Translations under genes and position numbers: made by a program
Notes under the pieces: model-generated
Databases searched by the model: none
Told to the model about the DNA's origin: nothing
Seen by the model: the letters and a program-made list of their open reading frames with translations, nothing else
Assembly: GCA_022570795.1 (NCBI GenBank)
Contig: JAKUDP010000001.1
Span: 1,178,001-1,242,000, forward strand
Direction of reading: 5' to 3'
Length of the DNA stretch: 64,000 bases
Source: Sphaerulina vaccinii
Lineage: Eukaryota > Ascomycota > Dothideomycetes > Mycosphaerellales > Mycosphaerellaceae
Part shown: piece by piece, positions 51,992 through 63,230 of the stretch
How the letters are laid out: every line of letters begins with the position of its first letter
Position numbering within the stretch: position 1 is the stretch's first letter

Positions 51992-52451
51992 AGGTGGCGG
52001 AAGAGGTTATCTACAAGGAAAGAGAAACATTGCTCCAATGCCGTATCAACAAAGTCGCAAGAAGGTGGTTAGTGGTCAGCATATGAAGAAGACCCACGCG
52101 AGCTCGCATCACTGAAAGATATGCCAAGTGCTGTGCTGACTGATTAAGCGGAGGAGAGCGCCCTTCTCCGAACAACGACATCGTCCTCCCCATCCAGGCC
52201 ATCGACAGCGAGGTGTGCACTCCACACTGGTCGCTGGAAGACCAAACTGATTGCCACATGTGAGGCTGAGGTTGACAATGACAGGTAGGACACCGCATTC
52301 ACGGCACGATGCTGGAGAGCCGAGTTTGCTGTTACAACTCATATATCAAGCATGCTGGCAATGACTTGATCTGTCCCACAGCAATAATTGTGCCTGGCCA
52401 CCAAGAGATTTGTAATAGGATTCCACGGACTAGCCAACAGTCGAATTATCC
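51992..52451. other. Divergent promoter region
   Basis: This is the 5' flank of the MoaA gene and of the small gene at 52452. No coding frame is convincing. Confidence 0.5.
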
Positions 52452-52799
52452 ATGAATCTGGTACCACCAAATTCTTCACTCCAGCAGACCATGTCAACGT
52501 CAATGCTTGATATACCACTTCCAGACGATAGCGAATATGTCCTTGTACGCTGGAACTCGCACGAACAACGAAAACGTCTCCAGCTCGAAGTCATAAGCAT
52601 TCATCAGCAAATCAGAAGTCTTCACGCAGAGCGAAAGCAGTGCAAGCGCAAAGGCGTGGCTCGTGCATATGAGCTCAAGGTACAAGAGGAAAGGCGGCGT
52701 GAGGGCGCTCTACAGCATCGACTCTATGAAATTCTCGAGGAATTGGCCGTGCTTGGAAACGAGGTATTGAAAGAACAGCTCACATTGACGGAAGAGTGA
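52452..52799 (+). CDS. Small coiled-coil hypothetical protein
   Basis: 115 aa, single exon; Met14 or Met18 are alternative starts. Residues 45-110 form a long charged helix with heptad character (QRKRLQLEVISIHQQIRSLH, ELKVQEERRREGALQHRLY, EILEELAVLGNEVLKEQL). No family recognised. It could be a structural or adaptor protein. The frame is compositionally coding-like. Confidence 0.5.
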   Translation: MNLVPPNSSLQQTMSTSMLDIPLPDDSEYVLVRWNSHEQRKRLQLEVISIHQQIRSLHAERKQCKRKGVARAYELKVQEERRREGALQHRLYEILEELAVLGNEVLKEQLTLTEE

Positions 52800-53107
52800 T
52801 ATTGACCTCGAGTGAGAGAGCTCGGCAGACCTTCTGGGCAAGCCTAGGGGCTGATCGGGAGAGTTGCATGCGTGCTCATTATCAGCTTGGGATGTCTTGC
52901 AGCATGCAGTTGTTCTTGCAGCACACAGCAAGCATACATATTGTGCTCGAGACGGGGCGCCGAACTCGCTTGCGGGGTACAGTATTGATGTCCACGGCAA
53001 AAGGGCATCCTTCAAGAACGATCAATTGCAACGGACATTCGATACTGTGACCTTTGTTCACATTACTTGTCAATCTCCTCTCAAGCCACACTCTCATTGT
53101 TGACAAC
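52800..53107. other. Intergenic, no gene seen
   Basis: 308 bp between the coiled-coil gene and the oxidoreductase; no structure seen. Confidence 0.5.
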
Positions 53108-54607
53108 ATGACTAGTTTATCGACCAAGCTCGCCGAGCGCGAAACAGCTGGCAAGCCCATACAAGTTGGTCTCATTGGTGCTGGCAAGTTCGGGTCAATG
53201 TTGTAAGTACATCGATATAGCAGATGGAAAAGGGCTAACATATGTAAAGCATCTCCCAATCACATGGCACACCAGGCATGCGTTTGGCTGGCATAGCAGA
53301 CTTATCAGCAGAACGAGCAGTCGCAGCCTTACAAAGGACAGGATATCCTACCGATCGATTCGACGAAACAGCAACACTGTCTATTGAAGACGGTATCAAG
53401 GCCGGCAAAACTGCCATCACGCAAGATTCTGCCGCCCTGATCGCAACTCCCGGAATCGATGTCATTTTAGAAGTGACCGGCAGCCCTGCAGCAGGAATCC
53501 GTCACGCACTACTCTGCTGCGAACACAAGAAGCACATAGTAATGATCAATGTCGAAGCGGACGTTCTAGCTGGTCCTCTGCTTGCTCGAAAAGCCAAAGA
53601 AGCGGGTATCATCTACTCAATGGCTTATGGTGATCAACCCGCTTTGATTGCTGAGCTAGTTGACTGGGCAAGAACAGCTGGATTTGGTGTGGTTTGCGCA
53701 GGTAAAGGCACGAAGCACTTACCCCAATACCATCATTCGACTCCTGATACTGTTTGGGATCATTATGGATTCACGAAAGAGCAACTGGCTTCTGGAGATT
53801 TCAACCCGCAGATGTTCAATAGTTTCTTGGATGGGACTAAATCGGCGTTGGAGATGGCGGCTGTGGCTAATGGATGTGATTTAACGCCACCAGACAATGG
53901 ACTGTTGTTCCCGCCGTGCGGGACGCATGATTTGCCTCATACGTTACGTCCAAAGGCAGATGGTGGTTTGCTTGACAAGAAAGGCACAGTAGAGGTTGTT
54001 TCATGCTTAGAGACTGACGGACGAGCTGTTCATAACGATCTGCGTTGGGGAGTATACGTGATCATAGAAGCGCCTGGCGAGTACCAGCGCGAGTGCTTCA
54101 AGCAATATGGATTGCAGACTGATAGCACGGGAAAGGTAAGTTCGATCAAAGACAGTCAGCAGAATCATGTACTAACGTCGTTCTCAGTATGCTGTGCAAT
54201 ACAAACCATATCATCTTATCGGTCTCGAGCTAGGCATCTCCGTCGCCACCATAATGTGCAGAGGAGAGCCGACTGGTCAGACGAGAACATGGTCTGGGGA
54301 CGTTGTCGCTACTGCAAAGCGAGATCTCAAGGCCGGCGAGAAGCTAGATGGCGAAGGTGGCTTCATGGTGTATGGGCGCTTACTACCTGCTGAAGCCTCG
54401 ATGAAGATCGAAGGCCTGCCCATAGGTCTTGCGCATGGCATAGTGCTGAAGAATGATGTGAAGCAGGGCCAGGGGCTCAGTTGGAACGACGTGGAGTATA
54501 GTGATAAGACCCAGGCTGTCGCTGTAAGGAGAGAAATGGAGGCAGTATTCAGAAAGGAGTTTGAGCAGAAGCGAGGAGTCGCGAATGGTGCCAATGGGCT
54601 GCACTGA
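53108..54607 (+). CDS. SAF-domain oxidoreductase, homoserine-dehydrogenase-like (COG4091 type)
   Basis: Three exons: 53108-53202, 53250-54135, 54188-54607 (introns 47 and 52 bp; the second has a perfect TACTAAC), giving 466 aa. The Rossmann start IQVGLIGAGKFGSMF is at about 19-33, then MRLAGIADLSAERA, GIDVILEVTGSPAAGIRHAL, HIVMINVEADVLAGPLLA and IIYSMAYGDQPALIAELVDW. The C-terminal part has the SAF-like region (GDVVATAKRDLKAGEKLDGE, GIVLKNDVKQGQGLSWNDV). This matches the predicted homoserine-dehydrogenase-like group with a C-terminal SAF domain; the true substrate is not established. NAD(P) use is inferred from the GXGXXG motif. Confidence 0.85.
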
Positions 54608-57301
54608 GAACGAGTGAGATGGACGACATCCGCAGACTCGGAGTTGGATGTCTTTCCTGCACTTTCGATCCAGGCAGAGAGCGACAAGCATATGGCCACT
54701 GTGCAGCAGGCATGGCCAAGCGCAAGTGACACACCTCTCCTTTCGCCAAATTGGCAGCGCACGGGTACCTGCATCACTGCTGTAGCCGTGGAACACTTCT
54801 CGTTGCAAGCGTGGTTCTCTCATGTTCTCTCGTGTTTCGTTCTGCAGCATGCTGATACGTGTCGTTTGCAGCGGATGCCAGGGATCTGGATGTTTCGTTA
54901 CACGTCAGCTTCGAGTTGGGCACATTGAATGGCATGCAATGTCAAGCATATGCCTTCGGGCGGCATGTGCGATTGATATTGCACTGCAACATGTGCAGCG
55001 TCTTCACTACAATGTGTCGCAGCCCAACGTCCGTATTGGAGACTGTCACTAGCGGAACTTGAAATCGAAGCAACGTTAGCGCGCCTAGCAGAGCATCAAC
55101 TCAATGCAGATCTGGTGTCAACTCCAGGTGATAGTTACCAGCACACGAGTGACTGATAAGGTACAACAGCATGTGTTCCGCGCTCACTGACAATCCGATA
55201 TAAGCCGAGCGAAGTCATGAGACAGTGAGCAGATGCCAGTCAGGTTGCGGTCTCATAGATGAATTTATCAAAGGCAGTCGAAGGTTTCGCGGTCAGCGTA
55301 GTGTTCTCCAGACGATCGAACACAGAAAGTGCAGTCTCAGGCAGGAGACACTCTCTGCCACATGCCAAGAATCGCCAGAAGATCTTCACATCATGCAGCT
55401 GATGTCGCTTCGGTCTTCTGAGCATACCTTTACGTAAAGCAAGGCGCCGTGTGGAGAGCGCCTACGAGCGAGAGCAGCTGCATGTGCCTGCGTAGTGTCG
55501 AGTGGCCGATCAAAACCAGCTGCCCATCTACGTCTGATCGCACAGCTGACCGGAGGGAGTAGCGCTTCAAGTTCAGCAAGACCTCTGGAGCGACACACAT
55601 GCTAGTGACCCCTTGGCGTCGAGCAGGCGCATAATTGTTAGTGCCAGCCAAAGTTCTTCATGTCAGAACAGGACCGGTATCTCACCCCAGGATTCCACAG
55701 TTGGTACCACCTGGGGAAGTGGAGAAGTCAGGTCGTCAGGCTGTATAGCTGTATAGATCGAAAAGAGCTCGCTCAGGTACGTATCCGTCGCTTGGTAGTA
55801 CGTGTCTTGGGGAGAAGTCATGCGTGACGAGAAGTCTTTTGTGCTTTTGTACTCCAGCCTTGAGTGGGTTCGTAGCCGCCGGGTCCATGAAAAGCGTTCA
55901 CGTTCGTGGTCGTTGCTGGGCGTACCATCTTTGCAAATAACATGTCCAGTTCGAATGCATCGACTCTGTGCCAAAGACTCGCAAATGGATAGTACAACCA
56001 GACCCAGCAAGCAAGGCCTTGCACCAAGAATCGCGTCTCATCCCTGCACGGCGAGATCTGCGAGCTGCACGCGAAGCATTTCGGCTGCGATGCTTCGAAC
56101 GCGACAAAGCCGGATCAAAGGAGCCGAGAGCATGATAAAGTGAAGCTTCGGTCGTCGCGGAGAACGCTAATAGAGATTTGGCCTCATGATGTCGACCAGT
56201 GACCATGCAGGTAGAAGATTCGTTGTGAGAAGTCCAAACAAACTGCTTGTACCCTTGAAACAGAGGCGCATGCGCCCGTCGAATCAAAAGCCACAGCCGC
56301 ATCCTTCGGCTACAGGGCTGGCACGCCGGCATGATCGAGGAAACCTTGCAGGGGATGTATCGACGTCCTCTGTCAAACCTCCTCTGTACAGCGCGAAGAG
56401 CTTAAGCCCCTGGACTATTCGAGTGCATACGCCGTGAGTTTCTTGTCGGTGACTGCTGGATACTTGACTTGAAGCCGTTAAGCGCGGGCTGGCCATGTCA
56501 CGAGCCGTTGCAGCGGCCTGGCTGGCTGCATTCTTGCGTCGCCATCCTCCAAACGTGGCTGCGTCTCCACTGCGCTGGACAACATGGTGGACCATGAGGC
56601 TGCGAGAAATGACTGCTGAGACAAAGAATGGAGTGGGCTGAAGTTGTACGCGACGATGGCCTGCCTCGTTCGTCATGATGGGCGTGCGAATGGCAGCAGA
56701 ATGGTTATAAACCGCGAACCGCGTCGAGCAGACAGAATGCAAGACTATTCAGAGACGCGCCTCCACGCCGGAGCAGACAAACGACGATCTGAAACTCACA
56801 ATCTGAATCGCCTGCCGAGGGATTGGACGACATTGAAACTGAGCAGCCCAACTAGTGAGGTGAGTTACATTCACTACTACTACTACTGCCTCCACTCGCT
56901 CCTGCCTACAAGAGACTCGAAGCTCCTGCTTGCTTCATTCACCTACGATTCTTCCCGACCCTCTTTGCGGCGCACATTCCCTATTGTTTCTGGCCATTCG
57001 TGTTATTGTCTGCGACAATCATTCACAATCGCATTGTTGTCGAACAACGCGTCACTCGCTCATTCTTCACGAACCTCTGCGTTTCGACTTTTCTGTACTT
57101 AAGCTCTGCTGCTCCGCCCATAGCAACCAGCAACCCAGCATCTGTTTTTGGCCCTCCCACACCAAACAAGAAGATTTCAAGCACGGAAATCAACATTGCA
57201 GACAAAACACAAACGCACTCACTACCAAAACTTCTCGGTGCTGGTCACTGACAATCCTTCCTCCCTCCAGCACACCCAGCACTTCGCCATCCGGTGCGAA
57301 T
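54608..57301. other. 2.7-kb gene-poor region and GH55 promoter
   Basis: No frame has domain support. Overlapping frames at 55802-56332 on both strands look random. A (CTA) microsatellite lies at about 56874-56887. The last 300 bp are C/A/T-rich leader for the secreted glucanase; the open frame upstream of 57302 is not thought to be translated. Confidence 0.5.
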
Positions 57302-59683
57302 ATGTTCTCTCCACGCAGCATCGCGCTGCTCGCCACGGCACTGTGTGCCACACTCTCCTTCACACCAGCTGCGCAGGTCTCCGCAGCCCCAGCTCCCTCT
57401 TTTCACGCAGAGCCTCGTGCTGCTGCTGCAAGCGACTACTGGCTGGCCACTATTGCGCGACAAGGCACTGTCTGGGGTGCCAACGACACATCATACCAGA
57501 TTTACCGCGATGTCACAGATCCCAAGTTCGGAGCCAAAGGTGACGGCGTAACCGATGACACCGATGCCATCAACCTGGCCGTTTCGAGTGGCAATCGCTG
57601 CGGAGATTTTTGCAATTCTTCCACGATCCTCCCTGCTATGGTCTACTTCCCTCCAGGCACATACCGGGTCAGCAAGCCAATCATCATGTACTACTACACT
57701 CAGTTGGTAGGTGACGCTGTCACGAAGCCTACCATCCAGTCGACCTCGGACTTCCAGGGCATGGCAGTCCTCGACAGCGATCCATACAAGGATGGAGGCG
57801 CCAACTGGTACATCAACCAAAACAACTTCTTCAGACAAGTCCGCAACTTTGTCATGGACCTCACACAGACCAAAGCTGGAACAGGCATCCATTGGCAGGT
57901 TGCCCAAGCTACATCTCTTCAGAACATCGACTTCGTCATGACTGAGAGTGATGACAGCGAGCAGCAAGGTATCTTCATGGACAATGGCTCTGGAGGTTGG
58001 TTCAGTGATCTCACCTTCACTGGTGGCAAGTTTGGTGCCTTCCTTGGCAGCCAACAGTTCACCACACGCAATCTGGTCTTCAAGAATTGTCGTACTGCCA
58101 TCTACATGAACTGGAACTGGGGCTGGACCTTCTCCAATGTCTCGATAACTGGTGGCACTGTCGGCCTTGACATGGCTGCAGCGCCCCAGAACCAGTCTGT
58201 TGGTTCTGTGGTCTTGACTGACAGCGTGATCAGCGGCACGAAATATGGCGTCAACTCTTCGTTCTCTTTGACCAACAACGTCCCGCTCACTGGCGGCACT
58301 CTCGTGCTTGACAATGTCGACATGTCTACTGTTGGAACGGCCGCTGTCTGGTCAAGCAAGTCTCAAAGTGCACTGGTCCAGCCTGGCAAGATCGCGTCGT
58401 GGGTGTCAGGAACGAGCTACAGCAACACTGCCTCGGGCAACCGTACACAAAGCACCCTCGCGACTGTCAAGAAGGCTCCGGCTCTGGTCGATTCTGATGG
58501 TAACATCTACGGTCGCAGCAAGCCTCAATATGAAAATGTCCCAGCCAGCAACTTCAAGTCTGCCAAGGCCGCTGGATGCAAGGGTGACGGCGAGACCGAC
58601 GACACCGCATGTATCACAAGCTTCTTGACGACTGTTGCAGCCGACCCCAACGCGATCGCTTACTTCGACCACGGCGCCTACCTCATCAAAGACACCATTA
58701 CCATTCCGAGCACAATCAAAATCACTGGCGAGGTCTGGTCCTTGTTCGTCGCAGATGGCGACTCTTTCAACGATGTCGACAACCCCAAGCCAGTCATCCA
58801 AGTCGGTGCTCGCAACAGCAACACCAAAGGCGCAGTCGAGATCTCGGACATCATCTTCGAGACTAAAGGCGCTGCTCCTGGTGCCATTATGATCGAGTGG
58901 AACCTCAACTCGGATCCCACCAAAAGCGGCATGTGGGACAGCCACGTTCGCATTGGCGGCTCCTATGGCACTCAACTGTCCGAAGCTAATTGTCCCGGCT
59001 GGCCCACGACGGAGGCCACCGACAAGTGCCATGGTGTCTTCCTCATGTTCCATGCCACACCTGAGTCAGGTGGTCTTTACCTTGAGAATACTTGGTTCTG
59101 GGTTGCCGATCACGACCTCGAGGTCAACAACCAGACCCAGATCTCCATCTACAGTGCCCGCGGTACCCTCATTCAATCTCAAGGTCCAGTCTGGCTGTGG
59201 GGCGTCGCGTCTGAGCACTCTGTCATGTACAACTTCCAGATCGATGGCGCCCAGGCAGTCTTTGGTGGCTTCTTACAGACCGAGACTCCTTACTTCCAAC
59301 CAAACCCTGAGGCTCCCCAGCCATTTGCATTCAACTCCGAGTATGATGACCCAGACTTTGCGAACTGCGCCAATGGTACCAGCACAGATGGCGTTGCTTG
59401 CAAAGATGCATGGGGTCTGATTGTCAAGGACAGTCGAAACGTACTTGTGTATGCCACAGGCATGTACAGCTTCTTCAACAACTACAACCAGGCTTGTGTC
59501 GCAGAGCACAACTGCCAGGAGAACATGATTTCCATCAAGAACAGCACGGTCGACATGTACACCGTCACCACCAAGGCCGCCGTCAACATGATCGTAGACG
59601 ACAGTATTGAGGGCCCAGTCCTTGCCGCGCCCAACCGCAATGTCTTCGGCGACACTATCGCCTACTATCACTCTGGCTCTTAG
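57302..59683 (+). CDS. Secreted GH55 beta-1,3-glucanase
   Basis: A glycoside hydrolase family 55 enzyme that cleaves beta-1,3-glucan, acting outside the cell on fungal wall or environmental glucan. Single exon, 793 aa from Met at 57302; the frame opens earlier, but this Met begins a clear signal peptide (MFSPRSIALLATALCATLSF). The GH55 twin beta-helix pattern is present: YRDVTDPKFGAKGDGVTDDT at the first pectate-lyase-like repeat, NFKSAKAAGCKGDGETDDTA at the second, FFRQVRNFVMDLTQ, NTWFWVADHDLEVNNQTQIS. It ends FGDTIAYYHSGS-stop. After the TAG the same frame stays open (next entry). Confidence 0.93.
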   Translation: MFSPRSIALLATALCATLSFTPAAQVSAAPAPSFHAEPRAAAASDYWLATIARQGTVWGANDTSYQIYRDVTDPKFGAKGDGVTDDTDAINLAVSSGNRCGDFCNSSTILPAMVYFPPGTYRVSKPIIMYYYTQLVGDAVTKPTIQSTSDFQGMAVLDSDPYKDGGANWYINQNNFFRQVRNFVMDLTQTKAGTGIHWQVAQATSLQNIDFVMTESDDSEQQGIFMDNGSGGWFSDLTFTGGKFGAFLGSQQFTTRNLVFKNCRTAIYMNWNWGWTFSNVSITGGTVGLDMAAAPQNQSVGSVVLTDSVISGTKYGVNSSFSLTNNVPLTGGTLVLDNVDMSTVGTAAVWSSKSQSALVQPGKIASWVSGTSYSNTASGNRTQSTLATVKKAPALVDSDGNIYGRSKPQYENVPASNFKSAKAAGCKGDGETDDTACITSFLTTVAADPNAIAYFDHGAYLIKDTITIPSTIKITGEVWSLFVADGDSFNDVDNPKPVIQVGARNSNTKGAVEISDIIFETKGAAPGAIMIEWNLNSDPTKSGMWDSHVRIGGSYGTQLSEANCPGWPTTEATDKCHGVFLMFHATPESGGLYLENTWFWVADHDLEVNNQTQISIYSARGTLIQSQGPVWLWGVASEHSVMYNFQIDGAQAVFGGFLQTETPYFQPNPEAPQPFAFNSEYDDPDFANCANGTSTDGVACKDAWGLIVKDSRNVLVYATGMYSFFNNYNQACVAEHNCQENMISIKNSTVDMYTVTTKAAVNMIVDDSIEGPVLAAPNRNVFGDTIAYYHSGS

Positions 59684-59968
59684 GTAGAGCCCGAGCATGA
59701 TGGTGTGAGCAGCAGCACCGTCAGATCAAGCACTATGGCTGCAAAGTCGAGGAGCACAGTCCACAGCTCCATCATCCCCAAGAGCAGCGCTGCTTCTTCC
59801 AAGATCAACAGCATTGTGAGCAGCGCTTCCGCAATCCCGTCCAGTACGACCAGCAGTGGCGATCTTGGAGACGCAACAGTCGTCACTGAGATCGTAACAG
59901 TCTACGTTACAGCGACTGCTATTGCCACGACCACAGCACCAGCACCATCTGCGACCACCACCTGTTAG
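59684..59968 (+). other. In-frame Ser/Thr-rich extension after the GH55 stop
   Basis: Immediately after TAG 59681-59683, 94 sense codons continue in the same frame to TAG 59966-59968. They encode VEPEHDGVSSSTVRSST, several Ser-rich stretches, TVVTEIVTVYVTATAIATTT and APAPSATTTC. This is typical of linkers or wall-anchoring tails of fungal secreted proteins, not of 3' UTR. It may be reached by readthrough, be a recent loss by nonsense mutation, or reflect a sequence error. Confidence 0.55.
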
Positions 59969-60375
59969 TCACATTGGTGTTCGCAATTTCCTTTCGAAGT
60001 ACAACTTGAATAGAGAGTCTCGTGGGCAGTCTCCTTGGAGAAGTCCAGAGTGTGACAGCAATGACAGAATCATGATATACCCAGCGTCTGAGATGCACAG
60101 CGGCTGACTAGAGTGTCGGCATGGCAAGGGTTCGGAGTTTGTTGGCGGTATACGCCTGGGTTCATATGGGTTTCAAGCGAGCTACCAGACGTAGCTAGAA
60201 AGCGACTGAATATACAAAAGTTCACAAATGCTTGACTGTACTTTTCCCATGCTGTTCCTCGTTAACCAATATTCTTCGCTGATATATGCTGACATAAACA
60301 CTCCAATGTGCAACCTCTCATTACATCACGGATTTCTCACTTCTCTGGAGATCAACCATGTCTCAATAACACACT
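59969..60375. other. Intergenic, no gene seen
   Basis: 3' flank of GH55 and short leader of the CAF17 gene. Confidence 0.5.
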
Positions 60376-61569
60376 ATGTTCGCCACCACACGCAAAGCTC
60401 CATACGTCTGCGCGAGATGTCTGTCTCGCCAAAGCAAGCAGACACGTCGCCACCAATCCACGGCATCGACATCGACATATCCTCCTCCTCCACCTCCATC
60501 TTCTGGAGCATCTAAGCTCACCAATCGCCGCCTGATATCCCTCCACGGCGCCGAAACACCCAAGTTCCTCCAAGGCATCATCACGAACAATGTGCGACCG
60601 GACTCTACATCAGGCTTCTATGCGGCATTCCTTACAGCGCAAGGCAAAGTGCTGCATGATACATTCATCTACCCGACAATTGGTAGCGAATGGCACTCGC
60701 AGCAGAACTCAGATGATCCTGGATATTTGGTAGAAGTTGACGCTGGACAGGCTGAGGTATTGCTTAAGCATTTAAAGAGACATAAGCTGCGGAGTAAATT
60801 CCAGCTCAGATTACTTGATGCAGGTGAATTGGATGTTTGGAGTCGTTGGAAAGAAGGCGAGAGGTGGACTGCGCATGGAAGTGGAAGTGGACAACAGGAA
60901 GGAGGAATGATTAGCTTGACAGATTCGAGAGCACCTGGGATGGGACAGAGAGTGTTGGTCTCTGATCGCAAGAAGAATGAGGTGCTACAAGATGTGGAAG
61001 AGACGAGTTTGGAGGCTTACACGATACGGAGGTATCTGAGAGGTGTACCAGAGGGACAGAAAGAGATGCCGAGGGATGAAGTGCTGCCGATGAATTGTAA
61101 TGTGGATATCATGGGCGGCATCGACTTCAAGAAGGGATGTTATCTTGGGCAGGAGCTGACCATTCGTACACATCATACTGGAGTGGTGAGGAGGAGGATC
61201 TTGCCGATTGCATTATATGAGCGCGATGGCGGGACAGCAGAACCTGATGCGCTGGAATATAATCCGCAAGCTCCTTCTCCATTGAGTGTTGGCTCAATAG
61301 ATTTGGCTGGGGTGGACATCAAGAAGGGTGATAAGAGGAAGCGCAGTACAGGGAAGATCATTGCTAGCATAGGAAACATAGGACTAGGCATGTGCAGATT
61401 AGAGCAGATGACAGATCTTAAAGTCACTGCTGAGCCAAGTCTGTTCACGCCGGAAGACAAATTCCTCGCGGAGATGATTGAGGGACATGAACTCGGCGTC
61501 AAGGCCTTCGTGCCAGATTGGGTGCGAGGTAGCATACGTGAGCCTCGTCAGCAGAAACGCGTGGAATGA
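60376..61569 (+). CDS. IBA57: Mitochondrial Fe-S assembly factor CAF17/IBA57
   Basis: A folate-binding GcvT-fold protein that helps mature [4Fe-4S] proteins such as aconitase and lipoate synthase in mitochondria. Single exon, 397 aa. A basic presequence (MFATTRKAPYVCARCLSRQS) is followed by TNRRLISLHGAETPKFLQGI, NNVRPDSTSGFYAAFLTAQG, KVLHDTFIYP. The signature KGCYLGQELTIRTHHTG carries the family KGCYxGQE motif. An Arg-rich C-terminus is lineage-specific. Length is within the usual range. Confidence 0.93.
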   Translation: MFATTRKAPYVCARCLSRQSKQTRRHQSTASTSTYPPPPPPSSGASKLTNRRLISLHGAETPKFLQGIITNNVRPDSTSGFYAAFLTAQGKVLHDTFIYPTIGSEWHSQQNSDDPGYLVEVDAGQAEVLLKHLKRHKLRSKFQLRLLDAGELDVWSRWKEGERWTAHGSGSGQQEGGMISLTDSRAPGMGQRVLVSDRKKNEVLQDVEETSLEAYTIRRYLRGVPEGQKEMPRDEVLPMNCNVDIMGGIDFKKGCYLGQELTIRTHHTGVVRRRILPIALYERDGGTAEPDALEYNPQAPSPLSVGSIDLAGVDIKKGDKRKRSTGKIIASIGNIGLGMCRLEQMTDLKVTAEPSLFTPEDKFLAEMIEGHELGVKAFVPDWVRGSIREPRQQKRVE

Positions 61570-62789
61570 GAAGCTTTCTTGAACGGTTTGATACACAAGT
61601 TCGACCCGCGCTGCCATGGCGTGGGAAATACTACAGATTTCGCTTGTTTCCTTCTTGGAAATTCTCGAGAGCCGAGCCTCACTACCCATCGCCCGGAGTC
61701 GCAGTCCGGTTCAAGCCGGGAGGAGTTGGGACCTTAAACGTTCAACGATAGTCTCGGCATGGGCACATGAGGTATGAGACACGTCGAAGACTCCACTAAG
61801 CTCATGGGCTCTGATCGCACGCCAACGGCGCCATCAATAGCGTGGCTGGCGAGGGCTCGCAGAGATGTTGTCACCAAGGCCTCACAGTAGGACCGAAGAA
61901 GATCTACTCCCACGAACAACTAAACTGCGCATGTGCGTGTAGCACACTACAAGTGTTCCCGGCTTGTGCCCGTCGTTTGACCTTGCAAGCTCGGCGGGAT
62001 CCTGAGCCGTCGAGGTAATGGAGTTCAAAGCGAACACCGCTCTCTCGACTGCTGCGCCTGGAGAGAGTATGCTGCCATTGATCATAGGGTTATTGTGACT
62101 TTCGATACATTGCTCTTCACATCCTCGAGGATGTCTGTGCAAGTCCATCTTCGACCCGGCTAGAAACACATCGAGCATCGTGTCTGTAGCTATGTCTTTT
62201 GGACACGGTATCGTAGCATTGCCACTCTTCTGAATTTCTGCCCAACTGTGGCATTGTGAACAGATGTGTAGTACCAGCAGATACAGAGGAGGAAATCAGA
62301 GATAGCACTGAGGCTGGGAAGGGTACCTTTCTCTGATCCAGCATTATTTTCTCATACTGCGCGGCCTCTCCTCTCAGCGGCATAGTCTGCGCTATTGATA
62401 GCGGAGATATTGTAGTAATGAGATCGTCTTCTACTCAAGCAGATCTTTGCTGTCGCTAGTCTGTCGTGCCTTTCGATAGCTCAGTGGGCAGGTTGAAATG
62501 CGGAGATGAACTGGAATTTCGATAAAGCTCTGCAATTTCCCTCGCTAACTGTCACATTTTTAGCAGACATGTGGTGTGATTAGCTTCGAGGCCACGAAAC
62601 GGAGAAGGATCTGGAAAGTAGGAATGCAAGAGACGGAAATTCGTGCAGCTGAGGACAGGCCTATGCAGGTCTCATTCATTGCACATAGCATAACTATGTA
62701 GCTTTGGCGTACCACACTTCAGTAAGAGGATGGAGTCAACACAGTGTTTGTTGTCTGCCTTGACTAGGATATCCTTCAAAGCACATCCA
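61570..62789. other. Intergenic with a tRNA-Tyr-like fragment
   Basis: No protein-coding gene supported. A 5' tRNA-like fragment lies at 62469-62492 (separate entry). Confidence 0.5.
62469..62492 (+). other. tRNA-Tyr-like 5' fragment (A box)
   Basis: CCTTTCGATAGCTCAGTGGG matches the 5' end and D-arm A box of eukaryotic tRNA-Tyr. No anticodon arm follows; a weak B-box-like TTTCGATA occurs about 30 bp on. Probably a tRNA relic or a SINE-like head. Confidence 0.4.
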
Positions 62790-63230
62790 TTACTCGCTTG
62801 TACGCACAGCTTCCTTCTTCTCGTCCTTCTTCCCGGCTCCCTTCTTCTTGTTCTTCTTTCCGGCTCCCTTGCTGGGAAGAGCGAGTCCCTCTGCGGCCTC
62901 GGTCTTCGGGTCCTTCCTCATGTTCTCGGCGTTCTTGTTCTGCTCGGAGAGAGTGGCGCTATTGCTCTGGTTAGCATTAAATATTGCGGCGGTTGTAGCA
63001 AGGTAGACATACTGCTCAATTCCTCCAGCCATTCCTGCGTCTGCGAACATGTTGTGGATCCTCCGCAGGATAGACGGGAACGGGACATTCTCCTTGGTAG
63101 TGGCTGCTGCTTTGGCCTCTGCATTGATCTTGGCTTGGTCTTGCTTGGAAGTGGTGACCACAGTCTGAAGAGTCGACGGCTTGCCTTTATCGCCGGCGGC
63201 CGCCCTGGTGTTGGTGGTTGGGTGGATCAT
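62790..63230 (-). CDS. Small hypothetical protein with Lys-rich tail
   Basis: 146 aa from Met at 63230, starting MIHPTTNTRAAAGDKGKPST; the frame stays open upstream to 63539, but that part is not protein-like. It has a central helical part (FPSILRRIHNMFADAGMAGG, IEQYVYLATTAAIFNANQSN) and a basic tail with repeated GAGKKNKKKGAGKK. No family recognised. Coding-like composition and a CA-rich leader support it. Confidence 0.55.
   Translation of the reverse strand: MIHPTTNTRAAAGDKGKPSTLQTVVTTSKQDQAKINAEAKAAATTKENVPFPSILRRIHNMFADAGMAGGIEQYVYLATTAAIFNANQSNSATLSEQNKNAENMRKDPKTEAAEGLALPSKGAGKKNKKKGAGKKDEKKEAVRTSE

Noticed and set aside
56930..57301. N-terminal 124-residue extension of the GH55 frame
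   Set aside because: It would bury the signal peptide that starts at 57302; the upstream sequence looks like a pyrimidine/CA-rich leader.
58406..59053. 215-codon minus-strand frame
   Set aside because: It is a shadow of the GH55 gene on the opposite strand.
61675..61735. Possible tRNA around a GGTTCAAGCCGG segment
   Set aside because: The T-loop-like sequence does not form a 5-bp stem with a 7-nt loop, and no A box or anticodon arm fits at the right distance.
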